Part shown: positions 55,393 to 63,719 of the stretch, piece by piece
Layout of the letters: every line of letters starts with the position of its first letter
How positions within the stretch are numbered: the first letter of the stretch is position 1
Assembly: GCF_024741815.1 (NCBI RefSeq)
Contig: NZ_CP102951.1
Span: 2,309,001 to 2,373,000, forward strand
From: Pseudomonas sp. LS1212
Lineage (GTDB): Bacteria > Pseudomonadota > Gammaproteobacteria > Pseudomonadales > Pseudomonadaceae
Direction: 5' to 3'
DNA length: 64,000 nucleotides
Notes under the pieces: model-generated
Database searches by the model: none
What the model saw: only the letters and a program-made list of their open reading frames with translations
Told to the model about the DNA's origin: nothing
Translations under genes and position numbers: made by a program

Positions 55393-56045
55393 AGGATTTT
55401 CAACCTCGTTTCCATGCGCCGCAGGGTGTAGCTCAGTACCAGGGTGATGAACAGATAAATGATGGCCACCGCCGACCAGATCTCCATCGCCCGGAAATTA
55501 CCGGCAATGACTTCCTGGCCCTGACGCGTCAGTTCGGCAACGCCGATGACGATGAACAGCGAAGTGTCCTTGATGCTGACAATCCACTGGTTGCCCAGGG
55601 CCGGGATCATCCGGCGGAATGCCAGGGGCGCGATGACATAGCGCAAGGTGTCGCGTTTCGACAGGCCAAGGGCAAGGCCCGCCTCGCGAAAGCCCCGGTT
55701 GATCGACAGCACCGCGCCACGGGTGATCTCGGCGATATAGGCCCCGGAGTTGAGCATGATGGTGACGACCGCGGCGCTGAACGGATCGATACGCACGGGA
55801 ATCATCAGCGGCAGGGCGAAGTAAATGAACATGACCTGCACCATGATTGGTGTGCCACGGATCAGTTCGATGAAGACCAGCGCGAGTCGGCTGCTGATGA
55901 AACCGCCGTAGGCGCGGGCGAAACCCGCGACCACGCCGATGATGGCGCCACCGATAAGGCCCAGGATCGAGATCCACAGGGTGAGCCTGGCGCCTTCAAG
56001 CAAGACCGGCAGCGCATCCCAGATGGCGTTCCATTGGAAGTGCAT
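55389..56045 (-). CDS. Polar amino-acid ABC transporter permease
   Basis: This 218-residue inner-membrane permease of the HisM/GlnP type has about five helices. The ATPase contact loop (EAA-type) is seen in EAGLALGLSKRDTLRYVIAP. It is 33 bp from the binding-protein gene. Confidence 0.94.
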   Translation of the reverse strand: MHFQWNAIWDALPVLLEGARLTLWISILGLIGGAIIGVVAGFARAYGGFISSRLALVFIELIRGTPIMVQVMFIYFALPLMIPVRIDPFSAAVVTIMLNSGAYIAEITRGAVLSINRGFREAGLALGLSKRDTLRYVIAPLAFRRMIPALGNQWIVSIKDTSLFIVIGVAELTRQGQEVIAGNFRAMEIWSAVAIIYLFITLVLSYTLRRMETRLKIL

Positions 56046-56078
56046 GCATGCATTCTCTTTTCGAGTGGAAGACAGGGT

Positions 56079-56822
56079 TTATTGCGGCTCGGTGCCGAAC
56101 CACTTCTGGTAGATCTGCGCGTAGGTACCGTTTGCGCGGATCGTCTTGAGCGCCGCATTGACCTGTTCGCGCAACTCACTGCCCTTGGGGAAAGCGATGC
56201 CGTATTGCTGCGCCATCATTTGCTGGCCCACAGCCTTGACCTGGCCTTCGCCGGCGGTCTTGATGTAGTAGAGGACGTTAGGGGTGTCGTGCATGGCGGC
56301 ATCGACCCGGCCGGTACGCAGTTCCAGGTAGGCGTTGTCGATGTTCGGAAACTGGCGCAGGTCCTGGGCCTTGAGATTGGCCTTGGCGTAGTCTGCCGAG
56401 GAAGTGCCGCTCTTGACCGCCAGGGTCTTGCCGGCGATATCGGCCTCGCCCTTGATGCTGTCGTTGTCGCTCTTGACCATCAGCAAAAAGCCGCTGTCGT
56501 AATAGCCATCGGAGAAGTCAATGGCTTGCTTGCGCTCTTCCTTGATGGTGATACCGGCCAGGGCCAGGTCGACGTTGCGGGTTTGCAGGGCCGGGATGAT
56601 GCCGTTGAAATCCATGGGTTTGAGCTTGTAGGTCACACCCATCTCCTTGGCGATGGCCGCCCAGAGATCGATGTCGAAACCGACGTACTCGTTGCCTTGC
56701 TTGAACTCGAAGGGAACGAACGCCGTGTCGGTCGCCACCAGCAGTTCCTTGCCGGCGGCAAAAGTGCCCGATGCGGCGACCAGTGCCATGGCAGCCAGCG
56801 AGGCCTTCAGGAATTTCTTCAT
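56079..56822 (-). CDS. Polar amino-acid ABC transporter binding protein
   Basis: This 247-residue periplasmic protein of the SBP_bac_3 type has a signal peptide ending TFA (about 22). ELLVATDTAFVPFEFKQGNEYVGFDIDLW is the start of the mature domain and VKSGTSSADYAK a ligand loop. It resembles glutamine-binding protein GlnH; the true ligand is unknown. It is first of the minus-strand operon. Confidence 0.93.
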   Translation of the reverse strand: MKKFLKASLAAMALVAASGTFAAGKELLVATDTAFVPFEFKQGNEYVGFDIDLWAAIAKEMGVTYKLKPMDFNGIIPALQTRNVDLALAGITIKEERKQAIDFSDGYYDSGFLLMVKSDNDSIKGEADIAGKTLAVKSGTSSADYAKANLKAQDLRQFPNIDNAYLELRTGRVDAAMHDTPNVLYYIKTAGEGQVKAVGQQMMAQQYGIAFPKGSELREQVNAALKTIRANGTYAQIYQKWFGTEPQ

Positions 56823-56983
56823 CGGTATTTCCTCTTCAGGGGGATACAGGCTCCGGTAGGCAGAGCAGTTGGGATAGCGGCAGTCAATTTTTTGAGCGGC
56901 CGGGTAGGCCGGCTCGTCTGTTCTTGTTGTGTTTGGCCCGGCTAGCCACCTGAAAGAGGAGGCGCACGAAACGAATGCTCTGG

Positions 56984-57028
56984 TGCAAAATATACATGCA
57001 GAAAAACTAAATGCAATATTAATTTGCG
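56984..57028. promoter_or_regulatory. Operator pair 1: TGCA-N9-TGCA-type sites
   Basis: TGCAAAATATACATGCA (56984-57000) and TGCAATATTAATTTGCG (57012-57028) start 28 bp apart. They lie upstream of the ABC operon. They have the 17-bp dyad form of known RpiR-family operators. Confidence 0.6.
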
Positions 57029-57122
57029 TTTATGGGTGTGTGTCCAAAAGGTCTTTATCGCCTTTTTATTGGGGTTTTGTCGGCAAGGCGCGGTAATGGT
57101 GAGTCTTCAGGCAAATTCATCA

Positions 57123-57167
57123 TGCAAAAAATAATTGCAAAATGAACAGGTGCATTTATTATTTGCA
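57123..57167. promoter_or_regulatory. Operator pair 2: TGCA-N9-TGCA sites
   Basis: TGCAAAAAATAATTGCA (57123-57139) and TGCATTTATTATTTGCA (57151-57167) start 28 bp apart, the same offset as pair 1. They end 20 bp before the aminotransferase start, so bound protein would block it. Confidence 0.65.
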
Positions 57168-57187
57168 AACCAACCCTGGAGGGGATC

Positions 57188-58516
57188 ATGAGCCACGTCT
57201 TTCATCGCAGCCTCACGCAAAGCTACCCAACGGCCGTCAAAGGCGATGGCCCCTACTTGATCGACAGCGAGGGTCGGCGCTACCTGGATGCGAGCGGCGG
57301 CGCCGCCGTGTCGTGCCTTGGGCACAGCGACCCGCAGGTGATCGAAGCGATACGCCAGCAGGTCGGGCAACTGGCCTATGCGCATACCTCCTTCTTCACC
57401 ACCGAGGTGATGGAGGAACTGGCCGATTTCCTCATCGCCAGGGCGCCTGAAGGCCTTGAATCGGTGTATTTCGTCTCCGGTGGCTCGGAGGCCATCGAAG
57501 CGGCATTGAAGCTGGCACGCCAATACTTCATCGAGATCGGCCAGCCACAGCGCAAGCATTTGATTGCCCGTCGTCAGAGTTATCACGGCAACACGCTCGG
57601 CGCGCTGGCCACCGGCGGCAACGAATGGCGCCGCCGCCAGTTCGAACCGCTGCTCATTGGTGTCAGCCATGTCAGCCCGTGCTACGCCTACCGCGAACAA
57701 CACGCCGGGGAAACCCCCGAGGCGATGGGCGTGCGCCTGGCTGCCGAGCTTGAAGCAGAGATACTGTACCTGGGCAGCGAGAACGTGATGGCGTTCGTTG
57801 CCGAGCCGGTGGTGGGTGCTACCCTGGGGGCGGTCACTGCGGTTCCGGGTTATTTCAAGCGCATCCGTGAAGTCTGCGACCGTCACGGCGTATTGTTGAT
57901 CCTCGATGAAGTGATGTGCGGCATGGGCCGCACCGGTACGCTGTTCGCCGCCGAGCAGGAAGGCATCACCGCCGACCTCGTCACCATTGCCAAGGGCCTG
58001 GGGGCAGGCTATCAGCCCATCGGCGCGACGCTGGTCAGCAAGAAGATCCGCGATGCCATCGCCAATGGTTCCGGGTTCTTCCAGCACGGGCATACCTATA
58101 TCGGCCATGCCACTGCCTGTGCCGCCGCGCTGGCGGTGCAGAAAGCCATCGAGTCGCGTGGTTTGCTGGCTCGGGTCGAGACCCTGGGAGCCGGTTTGCA
58201 GGCGCGCCTGATCGACGCCCTGGGCACGCATCGACATGTCGGCGATATTCGTGGCCGGGGGCTGTTCCAAGGGATTGAGCTGGTGGCCGATCGGGACACG
58301 AAAGCCCCGTTCGATCCGTCATTGAAAGTGCATGCGAGGCTCAAGAGAGCAGCCATGGCCGAGGGCCTGATGTGCTATCCGATGGGCGGCACGGTGGACG
58401 GCCAATACGGTGACCATATCCTCCTGGCGCCGCCTTTCATCCTCGATGAAACCCATCTGGATGAAATTGCCGACAAACTGCTGAACGCGCTGAACAGCAC
58501 GCTCAAGACCCTTTAA
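57188..58516 (+). CDS. Class III aminotransferase
   Basis: This 442-residue PLP enzyme is of the omega-aminotransferase type. The PLP lysine is about Lys269 in TIAKGLGAGYQPIGA, and LILDEVMCGMGRTG precedes it. VSGGSEAIEAALKLARQY binds the phosphate. Substrates in this class are terminal amines or beta-amino acids. GGAGGGG precedes the ATG. It is divergent from the ABC operon and shares its operator region. Confidence 0.92.
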   Translation: MSHVFHRSLTQSYPTAVKGDGPYLIDSEGRRYLDASGGAAVSCLGHSDPQVIEAIRQQVGQLAYAHTSFFTTEVMEELADFLIARAPEGLESVYFVSGGSEAIEAALKLARQYFIEIGQPQRKHLIARRQSYHGNTLGALATGGNEWRRRQFEPLLIGVSHVSPCYAYREQHAGETPEAMGVRLAAELEAEILYLGSENVMAFVAEPVVGATLGAVTAVPGYFKRIREVCDRHGVLLILDEVMCGMGRTGTLFAAEQEGITADLVTIAKGLGAGYQPIGATLVSKKIRDAIANGSGFFQHGHTYIGHATACAAALAVQKAIESRGLLARVETLGAGLQARLIDALGTHRHVGDIRGRGLFQGIELVADRDTKAPFDPSLKVHARLKRAAMAEGLMCYPMGGTVDGQYGDHILLAPPFILDETHLDEIADKLLNALNSTLKTL

Positions 58517-58528
58517 GGACCCGCTGAC

Positions 58529-59092
58529 ATGACTATTCAATCGCGCCTGAGCGCCTTGACCGAAGCGCAGATGGACGATGCCCAGCGCGCCGTCCTCAAG
58601 GACATTCTCAGTGGCCCGCGAGGCAACCTGGACGGCCCGTTCCTGGCCTGGATCCATAGCCCGCAACTGGCTGACCATGCCCAACGCCTTGGCGCATTCT
58701 GTCGCTATGGCACGCGCCTGGAATTGCGCCTGAGCGAACTGGCGATCCTGTTCACCGCAGCCTGGTGGCAGTCCCAGGCCGAGTGGCAGATTCATGAGCC
58801 GATAGCCCGCCAGGCCGGGGTTTCGGACGCTGTCATCGAGGCGTTGCGCCGGCAGGCCACCCCTGAATTCGAACACGAAGACGAACGCTTGATTTACCGC
58901 TTGGGGGAGTCGTTGTATCGCCAGCGTCGGGTCGACGATGCGCTGTATCGGCAAGCTGTGGAAGCCTTTGGCGAACCGGCGGTGGTCGAGTTGGTAGGCG
59001 TCTTCGGCTATTACGCGCTGGTGGCCATGACACTCAACGTGTTCGCCGTGCGCCGCTATACGGATGCGCCGCTGCCGTTTGCCGAGCCTTGA
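58529..59092 (+). CDS. Carboxymuconolactone decarboxylase family protein
   Basis: This 187-residue helical protein of the CMD/AhpD superfamily has LRLSELAILFTAAWWQSQAEWQIHEPIARQAGVSDAVIEALR. The typical redox CxxC of AhpD is absent, so it is a decarboxylase-like or unknown member. It is 12 bp after the aminotransferase and co-transcribed, so it probably acts on the same compound. Confidence 0.82.
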   Translation: MTIQSRLSALTEAQMDDAQRAVLKDILSGPRGNLDGPFLAWIHSPQLADHAQRLGAFCRYGTRLELRLSELAILFTAAWWQSQAEWQIHEPIARQAGVSDAVIEALRRQATPEFEHEDERLIYRLGESLYRQRRVDDALYRQAVEAFGEPAVVELVGVFGYYALVAMTLNVFAVRRYTDAPLPFAEP

Positions 59093-59097
59093 GCCAC

Positions 59098-59892
59098 TCA
59101 GGCATCAGCAGGCAGATCAAGCTCGATCCAGGTCGGCGCATGGTCGCTTGCATGGGGCTCGTTGCGGACCCAGGCATCAACGCCCGCGTTTTTCAGGTGT
59201 TCGGCCAGGGGCGGGTTGAGCAGGAGATGATCGATGCGCAGGCCTGAGTTCTTTTGCCAGTGCTGGCGAAAGTAATCCCAGAGGGTGTAGATGCGTTCAG
59301 TGGGGTAGATGGCCCGCAAGGCATCGGTCCAGCCCTGGGCCAGCAAGCGTTGGTAGCATTCGCGGCTCTCGGGCTGCAGCAATGCGTCCTTGAGCCAGGA
59401 GCGCGGGTTGTAGATGTCCTGGTCGGTGGGCACGACGTTGTAGTCGCCGGCCAGCACCACCGGATGCTGATCGCCGAGCAACCCTTGGGCATGGCTGATC
59501 AGGCGCTCGAACCAGGCCAGCTTGTAGTCGAATTTCGGCCCCGGTTGCGGGTTGCCGTTGGGCAGGTAGAGGCAGCCGACGATCACGCCATGCACGGCCG
59601 CTTCCAGGTAGCGGCTGTGGCTGTCGTCCGGGTCGCCAGGCAGGCCGCGGCGGATTTCCAAAGGTTTCGCGTCCCTGCCAAGAATCGCCACGCCATTCCA
59701 GGAAGCCTGGCCATGCCAGATGGCGCCGTAGCCTGCGGCTTCGAATTCGCCGATCGGGAAGGCTTTGTCCAGGGCCTTGAGTTCTTGCAGGCAGACGATG
59801 TCGGGGTGCTCGCGATCCAGCCATTCCAGCAGGTTGGGCAGGTGGGCGCGGATACCGTTGACGTTGAAGGTTGCGATCCGTAGCGGTTGCAT
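59098..59892 (-). CDS. xthA: Exodeoxyribonuclease III
   Basis: This AP endonuclease/3'-phosphodiesterase of base-excision repair has 264 residues with CLQELKA, AGDYNVVPTDQD, SGLRIDHLLL and the C-terminal EPHASDHAPTWIEL. It lies beside the alkylation-repair genes, which create the abasic sites it processes. Confidence 0.95.
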   Translation of the reverse strand: MQPLRIATFNVNGIRAHLPNLLEWLDREHPDIVCLQELKALDKAFPIGEFEAAGYGAIWHGQASWNGVAILGRDAKPLEIRRGLPGDPDDSHSRYLEAAVHGVIVGCLYLPNGNPQPGPKFDYKLAWFERLISHAQGLLGDQHPVVLAGDYNVVPTDQDIYNPRSWLKDALLQPESRECYQRLLAQGWTDALRAIYPTERIYTLWDYFRQHWQKNSGLRIDHLLLNPPLAEHLKNAGVDAWVRNEPHASDHAPTWIELDLPADA

Positions 59893-60014
59893 GGCCTGGC
59901 ACTCGCAATGGCTTTCAGTATCTGACCGGGTTGGCGCGGAAAATTCACCCGGTCATTTCAGGTGACGTGCATCGAAACGTTGCGCTTGCCCGCGATGCAG
60001 ACGACGCGGTCACA

Positions 60015-61091
60015 TCATTTCCCCTCCCGCTCCAACAACTGCCGCTTACGCTCCACCCCCCATCGATACCCGGACAAATCCCCATCGCTGCGCACCACCC
60101 GATGGCAAGGAATCGCCACCGCAATGCTGTTGGCCCCACAGGCCTGGGCCACCGCACGAAACGACTTCGGCGCACCGATCATCCGGGCTATCTCGCTGTA
60201 GCTGGCTGTCGAACCCACCGGAATCGTACGCAAGGCCTGCCAGACCCGCTCCTGAAACGCCGTGCCGCGCACATCCAGCGGCAAGTCCAGGCCAATGGCC
60301 GGCGCTTCGATAAAGCCCACCACCTTCGCGATCAATTGTTCAAAGTCCGGGTCGGCGCCGATGAAGTTGGCCCGCGGGAACTTGTCCTGCAGATCGCGCA
60401 CCAATGCATCGGGATCTTCGCCCAGCAGGATGGCACAAATCCCGCGAGCGCTTTGGGCAACCAGGATCGCTCCCAGCGAACACTCCCCGACAGCAAAGCG
60501 GATATCGGTATTGGCCCCGCCGGCACGGTACTGGCCAGGCTTCATGCCCAGTACGCTGTCGCTGGTTTCATAGAAGCGGCTGTTGGAGTTGAAGCCCGCT
60601 TCGTACAACGCATCGGTGACCGAGCCTGCACGCCCGAGTTGATCGCGCATCCTGCGGGCACGGTGCGAAGACGCGTAGGCCTTGGGGGTCAGGCCGGTGG
60701 TGGCCTTGAACACCCGGTGAAAATGGAAGGGGCTCATGCCGATCTGCTCGGCCAGGGTGTTCAGATCGGGCTGCTCGTCGGCGTGCTCGATGATTTGGCA
60801 GGCCCGGGTCACCAGGCTGGCGTGCTGTTCGGCGACACGGGTCTGGTCGGCAGCGGCGCGTTTGCTCGGGCGGTAGCCGGCGGCTTCGGCTTGTTCGGCG
60901 GTATCGAAGAATTCGACGTTCTCGAGTTTCGGCAACCGCGACGGGCTGCTGGCCCGGCAATACACCCCAGTGGTCTTGACCGCATAGACGAATGCATGGT
61001 CCGCCGCCGGATCACGGGCCAGAACTGCCTGCCAACGTGGGTCGGACGCGCAAACGGTGGTTTTGCTCGAAGCAGGAGAGGGGGCTTTCAT
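60015..61091 (-). CDS. ada: Ada-type regulator/O6-methylguanine methyltransferase with a degenerate N-terminal zinc site
   Basis: The 358-residue protein has the full Ada layout: N-terminal Ada domain, AraC helix-turn-helix (about 85-180) and a C-terminal methyltransferase with Cys329 in IPCHRV. E. coli Ada binds zinc with Cys38, 42, 69 and 72. Here the aligned positions are Cys45, Ser49, Ser76 and Ala79 (CRASS and RPSKRA), so three of four ligands are lost. O6-methylguanine repair should remain; methylphosphotriester sensing, which turns Ada into an activator, is doubtful. Confidence 0.92.
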   Translation of the reverse strand: MKAPSPASSKTTVCASDPRWQAVLARDPAADHAFVYAVKTTGVYCRASSPSRLPKLENVEFFDTAEQAEAAGYRPSKRAAADQTRVAEQHASLVTRACQIIEHADEQPDLNTLAEQIGMSPFHFHRVFKATTGLTPKAYASSHRARRMRDQLGRAGSVTDALYEAGFNSNSRFYETSDSVLGMKPGQYRAGGANTDIRFAVGECSLGAILVAQSARGICAILLGEDPDALVRDLQDKFPRANFIGADPDFEQLIAKVVGFIEAPAIGLDLPLDVRGTAFQERVWQALRTIPVGSTASYSEIARMIGAPKSFRAVAQACGANSIAVAIPCHRVVRSDGDLSGYRWGVERKRQLLEREGK

Positions 61092-61128
61092 GGCGTTCTA
61101 CCCTGTGGCGCGATCAGTAGGGCTCAGC

Positions 61129-61380
61129 TTAGATCGGCCACTGGTCGAGGAAACTCCGGGTCTTGCGGTCAAATTCGATTGTGCGCCGGTGCTGGCCCCA
61201 CTTCAACGGGCCGGCGCCGGCGTGCAGTTGCTGGTAGGCGATGGCGCGGATCAGCGCTTCATAGGGCTCGCGCGCCGGCTTTGGCTCGTGGGTGCATGGC
61301 CCGACCTGTTCAATCAGGCCGGCCCAGTGCTCATCGAGCGAAGCCAGGAAGGTCGTGGCGGCGGTAAAGGTTGCGGTCAT
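61129..61380 (-). pseudogene. alkA: alkA (3-methyladenine glycosylase II), 5' remnant
   Basis: ATG 61380 opens a sequence whose EPYEALIRAIAYQQLHAGAG matches the start of the AlkA glycosylase fold. Normal AlkA of this group is over 200 residues. Here the frame turns unrelated near residue 60 and stops at 61129, so the helix-hairpin-helix and catalytic aspartate are missing. It stands between alkB and ada where an intact alkA would be expected, so a deletion removed most of it. It may still be translated. Confidence 0.65.
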
Positions 61381-61381
61381 T

Positions 61382-62041
61382 TCAGCCGGCCTTGCGAAAG
61401 GTGAAATTGATACGCCGGGCCCCGAGCAGCGGATGCTCGGCGGGCTTGAGTGGCAGCACGCCGTGATAGCGCAAGCGGTCTTCACCACCCCAGACCACGA
61501 TGTCGCCATGCATCAGTCCAATGCGTTGGGCCTTGTCGCTACGGGTGTGGCCGCCGAACAGAAAGACGGCGGGGATACCCAGGGACACCGAGACAATCGG
61601 ATGATCGTAACTGTGCTCGTCCTTGTCCTGGTGCAGTGACAGACGTGCACCCGGCACATAGCGGTTGATCAGGCAGGCGTCCGGGACAAAGTCGGCAAAG
61701 CCTGCGGCGGCAGCGGCGGCGCAGGCCAGTTGCAGGAACACAGCCGGCATGGCCGGCCAGGGCTGGCCGCTCTCGGGGTCATTGGCTGCGTAGCGATAAC
61801 CGCGCCGGTCGGTGGTCCAGCCCAGCGCGCCGCAGTTGGTCAGGGCGACCGACATGGTGAAACCGCCCGGGGTGATCATCTGCCGAAACGGCGCTTGCGC
61901 TTCGATCGTCGCCAGCGCCTGCAACAGCTGTTCGACGTAGGGCAGGGCGAAGCCCTTGAGTACCCAGGCGTGGGTGCCGATCTGTACCGCCCGGGGTGGT
62001 TCGGGCGGCAGCGAGTCGAACAGATCGAGGGTGGTTTGCAT
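61382..62041 (-). CDS. alkB: AlkB-type DNA dealkylase
   Basis: This Fe(II)/2-oxoglutarate dioxygenase reverses N1-methyladenine and N3-methylcytosine damage. It has 219 residues from ATG 62041. The iron ligands are His137 and Asp139 (LHQDKDE) and His193 (RYHGVLP), and the oxoglutarate arginine is in RRINFTFR near 210-216. It is the first gene of alkB-(alkA)-ada, whose starts and stops nearly touch. Confidence 0.93.
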   Translation of the reverse strand: MQTTLDLFDSLPPEPPRAVQIGTHAWVLKGFALPYVEQLLQALATIEAQAPFRQMITPGGFTMSVALTNCGALGWTTDRRGYRYAANDPESGQPWPAMPAVFLQLACAAAAAAGFADFVPDACLINRYVPGARLSLHQDKDEHSYDHPIVSVSLGIPAVFLFGGHTRSDKAQRIGLMHGDIVVWGGEDRLRYHGVLPLKPAEHPLLGARRINFTFRKAG

Positions 62042-62168
62042 GGGCTTGGTGTTACATGGCCAGGTTCTGCTGCACAGCGTATCCGATTTTTCCTGCTCTT
62101 GGCGCAACCCCGCTATCACCCATTGCCGAGTGGGTGCTGTCGGTGGTTTCGGATCTCGTTCCCACGCC

Positions 62169-62606
62169 CTAGGCCATCGGCGGCAGTCGTCGCTTCACCG
62201 GGGTCTTCTTGACGATCGCGGTGTTGGTTTCAGCGTAGCCGTTGAGCCGGTCGAGCAGGGTGTCCAACTGCTCCATGGAGCGGACATGGAGGCGGGCGAT
62301 GAAGCAATCATCGCCCGTCACCTTGTCGCACTCGGTGAACTCCGGGATGGCCACGATCTGCCGCTCGACCTCCTGCAACTGGCCGGGCAGGGGGCGAATA
62401 CGGACGATGGCCTGCAGCTGATAACCGAAGCTTTTTGCATCGACGTCCACGGTATAGCCCTTGAGTACCCCGCGTTCCTCGAGCTTGCGCAGGCGCTCGG
62501 CGACGCTGGGCGAGGACAGGCCGCTGATCTGCGCCAGCGCCTTGAGCGAGCGCCGCGAGTCTTCCATCAGCGCGCTGATCAACAGTTGGTCAATTTCGTC
62601 AGTCAT
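62169..62606 (-). CDS. Lrp/AsnC-family regulator
   Basis: The protein has 145 residues: an N-terminal helix-turn-helix (RRSLKALAQISGLSSPSVAERLRKLEERGVLKGY) and a C-terminal RAM ligand domain (AIVRIRPLPGQL, GDDCFIARLHVRSMEQLD). ATG 62606 gives the normal Lrp start MTDEIDQLLISALMEDSR. It is divergent from an EamA transporter gene and probably regulates it. Confidence 0.9.
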   Translation of the reverse strand: MTDEIDQLLISALMEDSRRSLKALAQISGLSSPSVAERLRKLEERGVLKGYTVDVDAKSFGYQLQAIVRIRPLPGQLQEVERQIVAIPEFTECDKVTGDDCFIARLHVRSMEQLDTLLDRLNGYAETNTAIVKKTPVKRRLPPMA

Positions 62607-62738
62607 GGCGGTCTCGACAGGTGATTGTTGCAATTTGCCTTGATCATAAAGGTAGATCGGCTTTTTTACCTTTTTCTGCGACTGGCGGCGCCCACCTTGG
62701 GATTGCCATAATTTGTTCCTCAGAAGGAGGAACCGATC

Positions 62739-63635
62739 ATGAATAACTCACTACGCCGTGGTTCGCTGGAAATGGTTGCCGCCATGCTGATTTCCGGCAC
62801 CATTGGCTGGTTCGTCCTCGTATCCGGGCAGCCAGTATTGGATGTGGTGTTCTGGCGTTGCCTGTTCGGCGCCGTGACCCTGCTGGTGATCTGCGCGGCG
62901 ATGGGCTTCCTGCGCCCGGGCATCCTGACCCGCACCACCTTTGCCCTGGCAGTGCTCAGCGGCGTAGCGATTGTCGGTAACTGGGTACTGCTGTTCGCCT
63001 CCTACTCGCGGGCCTCGATTGCCATCGGCACAGCCGTCTACAACGTACAGCCGTTCATGCTGGTGGTGCTGGCGGCGCTGTTTCTCGGTGAAAAGATTAC
63101 CGTGCAAAAGTTGTTCTGGCTGGCCGTGGCCTTCGCCGGCATGCTGGCCATCGTCAGCGCCCATGGCGGGCAGAGTGAGAACAGTGGCGAGTACCTGCTC
63201 GGTATCGCGCTGGCGGCCGGGGCTGCACTGCTGTATGCCTTCGCCGCGTTGATCATCAAGCGCCTGACCGGCACGCCGCCGCACCTGATTGCGTTGATCC
63301 AGGTGGTCACCGGTGTGTTGCTGCTGGCTCCCTGGGCGAACTTCTCGGCCATGCCTGAGCAGACCGGGCCCTGGGCTTCGTTGGTGACCCTGGGTATCGT
63401 TCACACCGGCGTGATGTATGTGCTGCTGTACGGCGCCATACAGAAACTGCCGACGGCGCTGACCGGGGCGTTGTCGTTCATCTACCCGATTGCGGCGATT
63501 TTCGTCGACTGGTTTGCCTTTGGTCATCGTCTGGACATGGTGCAATGGGTGGGCGTGATCGCGATCCTGCTGGCGGCGGCGGGGATGCAGCAGGGGTGGT
63601 GGTTGCGGCCACGGCCGGTCGGGCAGGTTGGGTGA
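62739..63635 (+). CDS. EamA (DMT) family transporter
   Basis: This 298-residue inner-membrane protein has ten predicted helices in two EamA repeats (ISGTIGWFVLVSGQPVLDVVFWRCLFG and GAALLYAFAALIIKRLTG). Such proteins export amino acids or related metabolites. GGAGGAA precedes the ATG. The divergent Lrp-type regulator suggests an amino-acid effector. Confidence 0.9.
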   Translation: MNNSLRRGSLEMVAAMLISGTIGWFVLVSGQPVLDVVFWRCLFGAVTLLVICAAMGFLRPGILTRTTFALAVLSGVAIVGNWVLLFASYSRASIAIGTAVYNVQPFMLVVLAALFLGEKITVQKLFWLAVAFAGMLAIVSAHGGQSENSGEYLLGIALAAGAALLYAFAALIIKRLTGTPPHLIALIQVVTGVLLLAPWANFSAMPEQTGPWASLVTLGIVHTGVMYVLLYGAIQKLPTALTGALSFIYPIAAIFVDWFAFGHRLDMVQWVGVIAILLAAAGMQQGWWLRPRPVGQVG

Positions 63636-63648
63636 ACGTAATGGCCTC

Positions 63649-63672
63649 ATCGCTGGCAAGCAAGCTCCCACA
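63649..63672. repeat. Single REP half unit
   Basis: ATCGCTGGCAAGCAAGCT with the following CCCACA matches the REP units at 24590 and 32717, with one change. Its inverse partner is absent. Confidence 0.7.
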
Positions 63673-63690
63673 AGGTGTGTAGTCGTTACT

Positions 63691-63719
63691 CTCGTTCCCA
63701 CGCAGAGCGTGGGAACGAG
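63691..63719. terminator. Hairpin between convergent EamA and sirtuin genes
   Basis: CTCGTTCCCACGC and GCGTGGGAACGAG are perfect 13-bp arms around AGA. No T run follows. The same CTCGTTCCCACGC arm also occurs at 62156, so it is a dispersed repeat that may act as a terminator. Confidence 0.5.
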
